From contig NC_051100.1 in assembly GCF_901709675.1 (NCBI RefSeq), positions 2,602,001 through 2,666,000 of the forward strand: a stretch of DNA of 64,000 bases, in the 5' to 3' direction. The translations under genes were made by a program, and so were the position numbers. Origin of the DNA: Syngnathus acus. Lineage: Eukaryota; Chordata; Actinopteri; Syngnathiformes; Syngnathidae. The stretch's first letter is position 1. Each line of letters opens with the position of its first letter. The notes below the pieces were generated by a model. It was not told the DNA's origin. It searched no databases and was given only the letters and a program-made list of their open reading frames with translations. Of this stretch, positions 47,568-61,825 are shown piece after piece.

Positions 47568-49812
47568 ACACGCCCGCTCCAAGCCAAGCAAAAAAAAAAA
47601 CATTAAAGTTCAAGTGTCATCGCAGCTCCTGACGGAGAGCTTGTCTTATTTTGTTTTTAAAGTGTCTGTCCAGTCAGGTTGATGGAAAAGCTGCGAAAAG
47701 CAATTCTAAACGTGAGAATGTGCAGAGCCCTCGCAGTCGTCGTCGTAGCGGACGGCAAACATCGTAAATCTGGCCGCGCTCTCTGTTTACGTTGCGTTGA
47801 CCTCGCCGTGCCCTCCGGGCCGAGCTCGGCGTGATCCTCCGGGCTGTTGACGTACGCAACGTGCGTGCGCGTGCTTGCTTGCCGTCTTGAGACTTCACTG
47901 TCAATAGGTGTGCATTTCAACTGGAAGTCATAAACCTATGAAGACATCAAGTTACTAAACATTATACCCTCATCCAAAACTCACCTTGTCTCAAGAATTT
48001 GACAACAAAGATAACACCGGAGTAGAAAAGTGACCCAAACTATTTAAGTGCCAAACAACCCAATTTTTTGGAATATTAATATTTTTAAATAAATCGGGTT
48101 ATTCTTTGACCAAACTGTTTTCAGGAAATATACCGCTGCCTTGTTACTTCAAATGATATATCAATATATATACAATATATTGAAATAATATATACAAATA
48201 CTTCAAAATGCTGCAGCATATATATTCCCTTTTGCAGTCATATCATTTTTTGTGGTATTTACAACTCCAAATTCTCCAGAGTACATGTAAGCTAGTCTCT
48301 TATGTGCATGTATGCGGCAGATACAACTGAGGGACCATTATGCTTTTTGGAATAATAACGTCGGGGGGGACGCACAGCCTCTTCTTGTTGTAATAAACCC
48401 CATGCACACACACACACAGGGCCGCACACACGTCCAAAATGCCGTAAAAATTTACGGGCTGAACATTCCTGCGGGGTCAAGCAATTTATCAAATGCTGCA
48501 CATTCTGGTTTCAATTACACAGGCCATTGTTGCGCACGCTCGTTTTTAGCAGGTTCATTCGGCCCGGTTGGTCGGGTCACTCGGAACCGCCGGCCGCCAT
48601 CTTCCCATCCTCATCCGAAAGTCACTTGTCTCGTTTTCTTTTTCTGTTTGCGATTCTGATCTCATCCCCCTTCCTTTCTTTCTCTCTCTCTGTGGTAGAG
48701 TGGTGATAAATCCGCATTTTATTGCCGAAGAATTCCTCTCTCCCGGCAGGGCTGACAGCTCCCCACCGTGGGGGACGCGGCCGGGTCCAAACCCGATCCC
48801 CTCCCCATCCTCCATCACTCCATCCCTGCCTCCATCTGGCCCTGATTAGGGGGAGAGAGTGGAAGGGTGGCAGGGCGTGGCCGAGCGGAGGAGGAGGAAG
48901 AGGAGGATGCGGCGTCCACAACATGTTGTCGCTATGGAGGTTGAGAGAAAACCAAGGACAAGGTGAAGACAAGCGCGGTCGCATCGGGAGGTCCGGATGA
49001 ATGATACTAAGCGCTGGTTGGAGCTTTTAAAGTGGAAGTGACACGCGGGATGTAAAAAATGATTGGGACAAATAAGTAAACACTCACGCTCGCCTACTTC
49101 GCTTTTATGGCCGTGAGATCAAAAGCGGCGACGGATACGAGGGAGAAGCCACGCGACGCAAGACAGAGGCGAGAAAATGAGGAATGGACCATTAGGAAAT
49201 AGTGGGGGTGAAAGCAAAAAATTAATTTGAATATAAAATAGAAATACGCTTGCTGTGGAAAAAAAAAAATCCACAATTATTAAAGGACTCAACTTATTTG
49301 AACTATGAGATCTTTATAAGCAAAGTTACAAGAAAAAAAATCAATATCATAAAGCGGCCGAGTGTTCCTCTGCTCCTGCATTCCCTTTGTTGTCGTCAAA
49401 GATGAGTTTGTAAAATAAAGATGATCAAACCGGGCTGCCAGACACACTTTCGATTAAATCTTTACGACGTGTGAAAGGTTAGCAGACGTGAGCTTGCCTT
49501 TGCTAATTCCGCCGTACAGCTGAAACGTGATAATGACCTCATTTGGACTCGGTGTGTGTGCGCGTGTGTGCGTGTGTGTGTGTGTGCGTGCTGGCAGCCA
49601 TCGTGTGCCACGCAGGCCCGTGTAATAAACACAAGTGCTTTGGACAAGCTGGTCCAGCACATGAAATCCTCCGTAATGTACTTTGGCAGCCTCATCTCCA
49701 CATTAGTGGAGTAACTGTGTGGTCAATTCAAATGGTGTAAAAGTTATTGTGTGATCAAATCATCAGAGATTCTGTCTTTACAAATAGAATAATGCTCTTT
49801 TTTTACTGGGAG

Positions 49813-49849
<37 letters not shown>

Positions 49850-50499
49850 ATGTTTATTACTGTTCAACTGCACCACACCATATAGCGCTGTTCCTAATAT
49901 TCTGACTGTCAATTTCTTTTTTCACATTTTAGAATAACCAAGCAAAACATGCAGTTTATCCTCCGATGTGTTTGTGTGGAATTTGCAGAATTTTCTATTT
50001 GGGTGAACACTTCCAATCTCAGTTCATCAACTGTCACATTTACCCGACGATTCCTTTCATTTAAATGTAAACTCTTGTCTAATTGAGATTCACTCAGAGG
50101 GAAAAAAAAAAACGTAGTATGATTTCTATTCATTATTACACGTCCATTTATCTACGAGAGGAGACGCGACGGGGAGGACGGGGGTATAACTCTGAGGAAT
50201 AACAATACCATTAAAAAGCCTGCGCGGCAAGTATCAATCATGCTTGCCGTTAATGTCCCTCCAAGCCTATTCACGCGCCCCCCCCCACCCTCTCTCTCCT
50301 TTCTTAATGTCCACCCATCTGTGTGTGTGTGTGTGTGTGTTACATTCAAAGCCCTCTAATCAACAATCGCTGCATCTGGGCCAGATAATGAATGGCATTG
50401 TTTATCACCTCTCTCCTGCGCTAGGTGATAAATGCATTTAATGCCGTCATCTGAATAGGAAATGAGAGCGGTGCTTTTCGGCTTCTTCTTTTTTTAAAT

Positions 50500-50660
50500 C
50501 TCAAGGAATGATCGTGTTAATAACATTTTCGCCGTGGTGATGATGATGATGATGTTATCAGGAGGCCCGCCGAGGCAATAAAAGCGACGGGCATGGCAAA
50601 TGAGTTTATAGAGCAATTGAGTTTGATTTAGTGGCTAAATGATGACAAATTTAGCAAATA
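50500..50660. promoter_or_regulatory. candidate conserved non-coding element (downstream)
   Basis: The repeat-poor block contains ATGATCGTGTTAATAACATT, GGCAATAAAAGCGACGGG and TTTATAGAGCAATTGAG. It lies about 18 kb past the meis1 terminal exon. The regulatory role is inferred. Confidence 0.22.
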
Positions 50661-51449
50661 TCCGACAAGAACAACTCGTAAGACGTTCTACAGAATTGCA
50701 AGAGTGAAGTAGTTTGTAGAAGTTATTTTGTTTGTTTGTTGCCACTCCAAATTCCAAATATTTTATGGCTTTAATCGCAACATTGGTTAAATTTGTGTGT
50801 ATTTTCAGTATCCCAAAACAAAAATACTATTTTGTTTATATCCCAGTGGAATAACAGAGGCCCCGTGTTAGAACCCTGCGGGACGCCTCAGTGGAATACA
50901 GACACAAGCAGCTCTCTCGACAGTTTTCAAGCGGTCCCTTCTGGCCCTTTAACTGGGAAAAAAGCCCCCGCAGCCCAAACTACCTCCCTCCCTTTTCTTT
51001 ATCAGTATCAGACACAATCATTGATAAAGACAAGCTTTCTGATAGCTTCTCCACAAGTGATTTGCTGCTCATACCAGCTCCTTATAATGCACACGTGTGT
51101 TGGGAGACAACGAGGTTTCTTACCCTCTCTTTCAAGTTAAACACAACTGAACTGCACTTCAGAGAGCATGCGGAGTACAATTTAAGAATCACTGATATTG
51201 ATATACGGTATAGATGGCATCAAAATGATAGATAGATAGATGGATCTTCAACTCCATCTGAAAAATGGGCAGAATAAAACAGTGATGCCTGCTCAAATTT
51301 GATCAATGTCACGAGTAAAGTGCTTCATGATGGTTTTAATTTAAGGCTCAGACACTCAGAAGACGCTGCCTTAACTCTTCTGTCCCATCACTACCCTCCC
51401 TTCTCCCTCCTCCTCTTCTTCCACGCCAGCTGGGCTTCGGCAGGCTGAT

Positions 51450-51790
51450 GCCGGGTCCCGCTAGGTGCCACTGACAGCTGAATTATACCACAGGCCGCAA
51501 CGCTTGATTATCAGCGGAGAAGTCATCAGGGCGTCCCGCCGCCTCGCACCCCCAGCCTGTCTTCCCCAGCGCGCCTCCCCTGTGTCACCCCTCGTCAAGA
51601 CAGGGGCGCCTCCTCTTGACAGGTAATCTCAACAATAACAATTACCGCCATTACTGGTGTCATACACAAGTGGCGCACCCGCAACAAAAGGCCTTTCTAA
51701 TTCAGCGTGCAGACACCAACAGGTAACAAGGTATCAGCGCAGAGGGGCACTACCAAGCTAAATTGAAATGCAAATAATTGATGGCGTTTG
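51450..51790. promoter_or_regulatory. candidate conserved non-coding element (downstream)
   Basis: A long repeat-free interval between AT-rich flanks, including AGCTGAATTATACCACAGG, CTTGATTATCAGCGG, ACAATAACAATTACCGCC and GAAATGCAAATAATTGATGG (octamer-like plus TAATTG). Composition and motif density suggest an enhancer; conservation is untested. Confidence 0.28.
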
Positions 51791-53899
51791 CACAGATATG
51801 TTCAGAGCTCAAATAAGATATTTTGGTTCCTAAACTTACTAAAATAATCATCATTTACATGTACCGTATACTAAGAACATTAAACTTCAAAAAAACTTAA
51901 AATGAATTAATTAGATTATAAATTTAGAAAAACAGTTATATCTTTTCACACAACCGGAATAATTTTTTTTTTTTAAACAAAATCAATTTAAAAGGCAAAA
52001 AATGGCTACCACAAGATAAATACACACAGCTACACTGATTTGAATTGTTTTCTTAATAATGTTAATGAACACACTTTGTTGTGCTGGTGCCAACATTTGG
52101 AAAAAAATAGCAAAAAAATCAAAATAGCAGGCCTCTAAAAAATGAGACAGACCCCAATTAAAAATCACAATAAAACATGATAAAAACACAATCTAAAACA
52201 GGCAGATAAGCACATTGCTAGATTTTTTTTTTTTTTTCAACACAATTTTTTTCAAATGAGTTGTTTGCTTTTTATGGTTACGTGTATTTTAAAGGCATTT
52301 CATTTAGTGTAGAAATCAAAAAGCACATTTGTAAAACCACTCACTGTAAATTATCATAAGCATTTATTGAGAATCCCTAATTTATTAGCATTTTACTGGA
52401 TAAAATTCTAATTGACAGTGAGGTTTTGGGGAAGCTTATGTTAGTATTGTCAGGTATTGATGATGCCATTTGATCAGAGAATTTTATTGATTTTTTTTTT
52501 TTACTAGGCAACTGTAAATCACAGATGGAACGGATAACAAGTGAGAACATCAAATAATATCATAAGGGACAGACGGGGGAAGTTAATTGAGAACACAAAA
52601 AAGATGGCATTTATTGCAAAATACAATGCCAAATTACGAGGAGGAAATACGGCGTTTTAGGATTTACTTATTTTCGTGACTTGGTTGCGTCTTGCCATGC
52701 ACGCAACGACGTTCGACTTATAAATACTCAGCTTTAATTCGGCGCCTAAATAAACCCAAATCACGCAAGCGTAGTGGAGCGGAAGCGCAAAGTAAACAAG
52801 GCCCGCGGCGTCAAATAGTCAAAGGAGAGACCCTAATGAGAAGACGTGGGCTTCAATTAACACGCGTCACAGCCCACAACATCAAATGTCACTCTCATTC
52901 GGCTGCCGAACACAAACAAAACACTCGACTCGGACCGACTGGGTTGTCTCGAAGAAGGACGGCCTGGATGTGGAAATGAGTCGGAGAAAAACTGCAACCA
53001 TCGCAGCTTCTTTTTCCCTTCCGTTTTTGTTGTTATTTCACTACGTTTTTCGTTGCAGTTGTATTTTTGTGCAGCGTCTTGCAAAAAAAAAAAAATCATG
53101 ATTAAAAAAAAAAAACGTGCAAAAATTGCTGCGCGTGTTATAAATAAAAGCACGGATTCGACATTTTGGCATTTACAAAAAAAAAAGATTTGCAAAAAAA
53201 TTAAATAAATGCAACACCGGAAATATACATGGATAAAAAGCATGATATCCTATTCGTGTTGATCATTGTAAATGAAAATATCAATTATATAAATTGCGAA
53301 ATGAGCCTAAATTCAATGTTTTATCAAATAAGTATTTTACGAAATAATGAACACCTTACAGGGCTTACAATGTTGAGCATGTTCAATGTAAAGCACAAAT
53401 AATGTGATCACTATAAATATATAAATATATTCTCCACCCTATCCAAAAATATACTTTAAATAAAAATAGAGAAGCTAAAACAAAACAATTATTTTGAATT
53501 GTTAAATCGGTTTGAAATAACTACGGTTCAGTGTGCACAAAAATACAAAACAAGCTTTCAAACCACTAAACAAAAATAGGCCATAATAATAAAATCATTT
53601 TTTCACAATTGTTTTAAATGTCATTTTTATTCAAGTAAAAACAGTTCATACAACTTACATAAAAACAACATAAAAAACAAATTCACTTCTACTGAATTCA
53701 TTTATTCTTTTTTGCCATCCATGTGAAAATAAAAAAGGCAGTAATTTGAAATCAATCAAATCTACCTAGCAACAACATTTTCCTGCTCAAATGCAGGCTG
53801 AAAAAAAGAACATTTTAGTCTTAATGTTGCTGTTCTCCTGACCTGAGCCGCTCGTCTTCCTTGGCTGGCGTTTTTCTGGCCCTCCAGTCTGTCTGGGCT

Positions 53900-53901
<2 letters not shown>

Positions 53902-53931
<30 letters not shown>
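53902..53931. repeat. T30 homopolymer
   Basis: 30 consecutive T residues. They are flanked by non-repetitive sequence, with no visible adjoining retrotransposon body. Confidence 0.95.
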
Positions 53932-53934
<3 letters not shown>

Positions 53935-56900
53935 TCTTGCGCATATCATTTACATTTTTCAGCACCTTGACGAGGCCTGGCTGTCACATCGTCGCTGCCG
54001 CTGGACCGCTAGCTTCTCCGCGGACGATTGCCGCTGGCAGAAACAAAAGGCCGAGGAAAAGTGCAGCGAGGAGAGAGAGGGAGGATAAATGAGGCCTCTG
54101 TGTACCCCCCAACCCCCACACACTACGCTCCCCCCCCCCTCGACAAGCAGCCTGGCCCTATACGTGACTCTTGAACCAGGCTGCGTTTTGTGTTAAGCAG
54201 CACCCCTCTCATGACAGATCTGCGGCGGGGTCGGCGGTCAAAGTTGAGGACCGGGTCGTGGTGGTGGTGGGGGGGTTGTACTCTGCAAACTCTCCACCCG
54301 CATGCCTTCCCCCCCCCCCAACACCACCACAAATTTCTTTCTGGCATTACGTCACTCAGCTGACCCTTCAAAACAAAGCACATTGCCGAATGTTTACGTA
54401 TTTGCGGGCATTTTTCTCGCGGCCGTTAAAAGCTGGGCGAAAAGCAATAATTCACACGCCGACTCGATGTAAACACGCCGTCGAGGCTGGGAGGATGAGA
54501 GCTAGCGCTTGCTAAAGCTAGGCTCAACACTTTGGAAGTTGTTTGCGTTTAAAAGCTTGACTGCTGAGTTGACGACAGACGATACCGCAAATTTGATGCC
54601 ATTCCAAGGAACGGGTGTCACCAATGTTTGGTTAAGATGAGAAATAAAAACCTTCGTTTCATCATCACTACAGCATGTCAATATAATCAAAATTGGTTCG
54701 GAACTTTTCAACACTTGCTCAGAATGATGATTTTCAAGTGGATGTGAATTTGTGATAGCATACATTTGAATACTGATGCGATACCAGCAAACTTTACAAA
54801 AATTTCGGTATTAATATATATTCAGTAAAAGAAGCTTGGCAATATATCAATTCGTTAATCATTACAACTTGCGAATGAATTGTACACACAGCATCACTTC
54901 ACAATGTGAAAATCAATTCTGGTACACAATTCATCATTATAGGTTGTAAATATATCTCAGACATGTATCATGCACTTCAGTATGTCATTTCTTTTGAAAA
55001 CAAAAATGTTATGGGAAAATGTACTTTTGACTTTTGGATTGTTAGGAATGTACCCTTTTTTTTTTACAATAGTTAATTAAACAAAGTATTGTGGTTTTGC
55101 CTCGCACACATGCTCACAAACACACACAAACACACTTTGATATAAACAAAGGTGGAGACAAACCACATGAAGCGGAACACCGCCGACCACAAGCAGAAAG
55201 ACGGAGGGAACGTGTGATGGAGTTGGACTTGAGGATCAAACAATAAACAGTCCATTAAGTGTGTGGTGGTAGTGGGGAAACAAGGTGGGTGGGAGGAGGG
55301 GGTGATATCAGGGGGGGGGGGGGCAGCGGAGGAATGATGGGAGTTTATTTAAAGCACAGTGACCCCGTGGCCGATGGCTGCCTCAGTGCAGGGATGAATA
55401 AAACTTTAATGGCTCATAAAACACAGCGACCCCCCTCCCACTAAGTCCCCCACCACACACCCCTTTGTGTGCGACTTTGCTGCGTTTATTCCCGCCGGCC
55501 AATCAGGTGTCTCGATTCTCCAAACAGCAGCAATGAGGAGGAGGGGAATGATGGTGGGGGGTGTCATGTGAAAAGTTTGGGGAAGTACGCCTGTTAGTGT
55601 TCAACTTCAGTACGTCTAATAATCCACAAACTGCTTTTTAAATGCTGTGAAATAATGTCACAGTTCTCATACAACTGTTGTTTTGATTGTAAAAAAAGAT
55701 ATACTTGTGATTGCCAATACCAATGTAGATTTGATCTTTAGCTCTGGCTCATAGGCTTGTTGTAAATCACATTTTGGTTAGGCTTCCCTAGGCCTCATTA
55801 GTAGCAGAAGTCATATTTGCAGGAGTCACGTTGATAGTGGTTAAGGATTGCGTATCATTGGTCAACGCCAAAGCGGTTCTTGGATTTGTTTTTAGATTTT
55901 TGTGCAACGTGAGAGCTCAGTGTCATCAAGTGAGAAAGAGAAACAGGATAGATGATCATTTCTTCCAGTCAGAATTATTATGGACTAGGATGCTAATGCT
56001 AAGCTAGGCTAAATGGCTTTCGAGCTCAGTATTTCAACTGAGGGACAAACTGGATTCCTCCATTCCCCGAGAATACGCAAGACAGGAAATGAGGACAACA
56101 CACGAAGTCGAGATTGAAAAGTAGAGCGATGAAGAATCGAGCGAGTTTTCACATATGCGAGGAAATCACACACAACCTTTCCACCTCTTTTGACAGAAAA
56201 CTGTGAAGGTTCAAAGTGTCGGCAGCGGTCAAATCAAACCTATGTGAAGAGAAGAAAAGCCAAAAGCCCGTTTGCCTCTTTGGAAACAACCTGGGATGGT
56301 CTAAAACACTTTGGACGGGTAAACAAGATACGGAAATGTAGAACGTCGGGAAAAAGTTCTTATTGACACACAACTGCGGTCAAGTAGTAGCAAAAATGGA
56401 TTTTATGTTGCGAGGGTGGTACAGTATATATTTAAAATATTTATATCCTTATATTATTGTTGCCAAAGTCATACTTTTGCCATTTGGCCACTGGGGGCAG
56501 TATTATCATAAAGTTATGCAGACGCAAACGAAGAAGAGTTTCACAACTACTTTAAAAGAGTCAATCTATTTGTAATTCTATGTTTGTGTTAGCATAGTGA
56601 TATAATATGATATAATATTTCTGCTCAACTCCATCTAAAACCGAGGAACCCCTTGCACAGGACTTGTATTGGTGTGGTCCAGTAACGCGTTCACGACAAA
56701 TGGGATGCGATGGACTTGGCCCCGGCAAAACCAGTGAATCATTGCGGGACTTCCTGCGCTAAATTACACGTAATCATCGAGTCATTTAAAAGACTTGATC
56801 AAAGGTGTGAAAAGTGGCTAAGAGTAGGAGCGGAGTCACCACGCTTGACAGCCTGGCAACGGTTTAGAGCAACTATCCCAGACCAACATCCAAAATCTTG

Positions 56901-59056
56901 ACATCATCTCCCGCACTGACATCACTCCACGTGTGATCTGGGCAAGGCGGGAAAAGCTTTCGCCGGCCATTATCGTGTCATCAAAGCATCTGAAAGAAAA
57001 AAACAAAAACGCCGCTCCCCGGAGGCCCGCACTCGCCCAATTATCGCTCTGTTATGTCAAGTGCATTTGAGCCCAAAATTGCTGCAAGTTGGATGGTTCA
57101 AAGCTATCGGGTTGCCGTGTGAAAACACAGCGACCGTGACATCACTGCCACTCAAGCGCACATTAACGCACACGCAGTTGTTCTCAAGGTGACGGAATGA
57201 CAGTATATGGAACTATCAACTTGGCTTTATTGTCATAATAAAAGATGGCGGTGCAATACTGTGGGATTCGGTATCAATCTGATATCAAGCTAACATCGCC
57301 ATTAACTGATAATGACACGTTTTAATAATTATGGTAGTTGCAGCATCAAATTGTTAAATCTGAAGGGATTTTTTCTTACTTATTGATAACATTTGTCACC
57401 AAATTTTTCAAAACATGCAAGTTATAGATGATTTTTTTGCGCAGATTCTGAATCTGCCCTCATTTTTTTTTTTAGCACAAAATAATAAAATGAATGCAAA
57501 TAATACTACAACTAATAATGTCGTTCAAATAAGGGATGAAATAACATTCTCCAGGTGAAATACAAAATAGCCCTCAGGCATGACTGTCACCCTGATCACT
57601 TGCTCATTAAACTTGTCCTTTAGCAACACAATACACTAAAGCGCTCTTTAGCGTCTTCACACCAACACACACTGGGCTTTGTGATTACAGGGTGTGAGAA
57701 GTTTGTCAGCCCAGTGAAGGCGTCTTCTTTTTTTCTCCCCGAGATGGTTGGGACCATTACACACGACCCCTGACCCTGGCGGGCACCCTGAGGTGAAATA
57801 GTGCAGGCCTGCTCTCACTCAGCCGAATCCAGTAACAGCGAGGCAGGCGCTCGTGTGTGTGAGAGAGAGAGAGATAGGAAAAGAGAGAGAGACAGAAATC
57901 TCCAAGAATGATTTGGCTTGGTGACTTTGACTTTTCTTTTATTTTCTGTCCCTGATGTTTTTCTATTTATGGCCATGACCAGGAATGGGCGCAATATACA
58001 GTAACCAATTGTTCAACATTTTTTTAATTTATTGTAAATAATAAAATTAAAAGAAATGAGTAAAACTCTGGATTGATTTGATTGGTGAAAGTAAAAATGA
58101 CATACAGTCCAGCACATAGTAAAAATAAGAAGGTAGACTCACTTAGAGGCTTACTTACTATTTCATGCCAGATTTTTTGAAAAACTCTCCAGCTGCTCCA
58201 AAACGCTGTCGCTTTGCGTACTTGACGAGAGCCCTAGAAGATGACATCATAAACAAATTGAAATTATTTGTTGTTTTGGTCCACCACTAATTGACTTTTT
58301 TTTCTAGATGAAGTATTTAGAAAACAAATATAATCAATCAATATAATCACACTGTGCCTGGACTTGTTATGTTGACATTGACGTACACTAAAGCGACACA
58401 AACGTACAAATAGAGCGGACGTGAGAACCAAACACGAGTGGTCATCTGAGATCCAGTCACAGATAATTTGAGCGACGGTTAATTAGCGACTGTCCACTCC
58501 ACTACTTAACATGTGACCACTCATGCGTGGACCACCATGCTAATTATGGCTTAGCCTAGCCTCCACACAAAGGTGGATGACTTTACTGGCCATGTGCAAA
58601 TATTCTCAATTCATCATCATGGCTGCTTTGCTCTTCTGGCAGCAATTAAAGCAAGAGCAATTCATTCATGGCACCACGCTAATGTTTTAAGTGGTTATAT
58701 AATGTTCCCTTTAGCTGTAATTTGTTTTTGTACTCAATAGTTATGTTTGTTTTGGTGCTGTTTTGAAATGAAATACGCAAGAGTTGAGCTCATTTCCTTC
58801 GAAATGAACGCAGCCAAAAAAGTTGACAAACACACACAAAACTGTGTACAGTCATCATGTGAAGGAAAAGTAAGAAAATAAGTGTCGACGATTGATTGAT
58901 ATGCAAATAGAGGTCAAGTCAAGTCTGCATCCGCCGGCGCCCACGCGCTCAACGCTTTTGTTTTGGTGTGCAGTCACACGCAAACAATGAGGGATGCTGG
59001 GGGGGGGGGGGGGGCAAGCCTCCTTCCCACCAACAGAAGATTGGGGTTGGGGGGGT

Positions 59057-59058
<2 letters not shown>

Positions 59059-59106
<48 letters not shown>
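59059..59106. repeat. (TC)24 microsatellite
   Basis: A perfect TC run preceded by G tracts at about 59000-59013 and 59049-59055, together forming a strand-asymmetric purine/pyrimidine region. Confidence 0.96.
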
Positions 59107-59108
<2 letters not shown>

Positions 59109-61018
59109 AGTCCAACCAAAGCAAACGTGTGTTGAAGTGAGCCGGAATTGTCTCATCTGGCGCAAAACGTTCGCCGTCACCATGAAAGCCGCTCGGAGAA
59201 AACCTCAACATCTCACAGCGATTTAGAAACCGGTCGAGGACAAGTGAGGTCATCGCTCGGCGGTGCCAACTTGGCTTCAACGTGACGCTTGCCATTAAAT
59301 ACACATCCACGCATTAAACTATACACACAGAAAATGTGCACTTCCCGCACAGCCATGCAAATAAACACACATGTGCATATGACACATGAATACATACAAT
59401 TTTCCTGAGATCATAGATCATTATCTCCATTTCCATGAACGCACACACAGAGAACGGTTACACATGGTTACACATAGACATATACAGAAATATGAAACAT
59501 TTAATATTTAAGATTTTTGGCCCGACCCGTTTCAGGAGACAAATTTGGTCTTAACGCACTTTAGCCCGCAAGATCATTTTAGAACGCTAACAAGCGTCAT
59601 CATTGTAAAGAATTTAAAAGCAGCTTGAGGGAGCCAAGAAAACTGTCAAAACATTTGCAGCATTTGTTCTACGTCAAAGTTAGAACGACACTTGAGGTAG
59701 AAGGCAAGATTTATTTTGCGCTTGAGTGCTAACCATAATTTTCGGACACTGTTTATTGCGATTATGTAGCGTTCCGTTCCAGTTTTGCCCATTTACACTA
59801 ACAATGCTACGCTTCATGCTAGCATTGGCTCACGACTGTCTCGAGGAGTTTGTCTAGAGAGGTGATAATTATGAACCTAAGATGATTTTTAAGGTTTCAC
59901 TTTCATTAAATATGACACTTAAGCTACATCAAAGTATTTAGAATTGTTCATCTTGACAGTTATGTTAACCCCCGAAAAGAAATTTGACAGTGGCCTTGAC
60001 ACCTTCAAGGCCTGGAATGTACTCAAATTATAAATAAATCCTGCAAAAAGGAGGTGACATCTTTAAAAATTGATCTTGGAGAGATTTCAGCCACGCACAC
60101 ACACATACATGCACGTCAGATTAATTGATTGATGTTATGTTTAGCGAAATGTTAAATATACATTTGCACATGTGCTCACGGCGTTTAGAGAAAAATAATC
60201 AAGCCGGCGCTGGGGATCTTACCTTGCGGTCAGTCAGAAGGAGGAGGGTTCCGTTTTGGGAAGAATAACGTCATATTTTTGGCGTTGACATCCCGATGGA
60301 GGCGTGAAGGGGTTAGGGTGAAGGCTGGGTCAAAGAACACACAAAGGGCACCATGAACATTAAGGACTTTCTTAACACAAATTCAAAAAGAGAAGCTCGG
60401 AGTTGTACTTGAAAAAGTGCTGCATCTCTGCTCAACCGGTTTTGTCTCGACTTGTTTGCGGAACTTTAGTCGACAGTCTTTGAAACACACCGAAGGTACG
60501 ATCGCAACCCGAGATGCTTCCAGATGCCGTTTAATTAAAACGCCGACACTTTATTCACAACATCTGATCCGTACACATGCATGAAATCCACCGGTGGAAG
60601 GAAATGTGCATATGTGTCACGGACATCCCAGCTGCAAAAGCGCAACGTTGACATTTGCGTGTTTTCAACTTGTCTCGGGGCGCAAAGGCTAATGACCTCT
60701 ATATGCCTGCATGTGTGTGTTGCGTTCAAAGGCGTGTTGAGGGGCGAAAGGTGTTCCCCTTGCTGACGCCACGCACACTTGTAGAGACACCCTGGCACGG
60801 GAGATGAGAGTGCCACCTCGCCCCTGACAGGATTCGACACCCGTCATGCACATCAACACACACCTGTATAAAACACACACGCATAAATGTCTAAATGAAC
60901 ATCGCACAAAAGCAACCCACCCCGCCCGCCAAATTGGTCGCATCTTCACGCACTTGCTGAAAGACACACACAACATTGTCTGCCACCTCAGCGCCTGTTG
61001 ACAGCCTGCTGTCAAGCG

Positions 61019-61149
<131 letters not shown>

Positions 61150-61594
61150 CTTGAATTTTCTGTGCATCTTTTTCAAAAGTTTACACAAGTTTTAGCTACA
61201 TCATAACAAAGGCGGACCAGAACCACACAAAAAAAAAAAAACAGATCAAAATATCAAAAGGATCCAGAGGGCTGTTATGTAAATGTGGTAAGAATAAGGT
61301 CATATTATATATTATAATGGAAGTGCCCTCTTGGCTTCCATCTTGGAAGAAAAAAAAAACATTGTAATGTGACATTCAGAGAAGTGGGACGATGGTTGCC
61401 CACCAGAATGAGGCCACGAGAAACGACAATCCTGTTCATGCTAAGCCTAGCTAAGTAAAGGGCTGGCTGATGAATTGTTGATTAATTCAAGTTTTTTTTT
61501 TTATCCAGATGAACATTGTAACCAACCAAATAATTTGATTATATTTTATTTGAAGGCTATATTGCTCAGCTCTACCAAGCGGGCTAACTTTGGT

Positions 61595-61825
61595 ACACCC
61601 TCCGCCTTCTTTCACATTATTAATCAAATCAGCACTCCCTCGGCTGTTTAATTTATTACCTAGAGATAGAACTCGATGAAATCCAATATTTTAATTGAAT
61701 GTTTAGATGGCGCGCAGCTTCGGTGATAAATTTCCACTAGCACTCTGCGCTGCCATATCATATTCCTAGCTTCTAATTACATTTGCATAAATGATGCTGG
61801 TCGTGATGATTGCCGCAGGGTTGGC
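61595..61825. promoter_or_regulatory. candidate conserved non-coding element (downstream)
   Basis: The repeat-free block includes CACATTATTAATCAAATCAG, GGCTGTTTAATTTATTACC, CAATATTTTAATTGAATG and, at 61771-61795, TAATTA followed by ATTTGCATAAATGATG, an octamer plus homeodomain pair. It is among the best candidate enhancers by texture in the window. No comparative evidence is available. Confidence 0.32.

Noticed and set aside
47315-47613. Minus-strand frames rich in FIHS/FIYL
   Set aside because: Translation of AAAT/GAAT tetranucleotide repeats.
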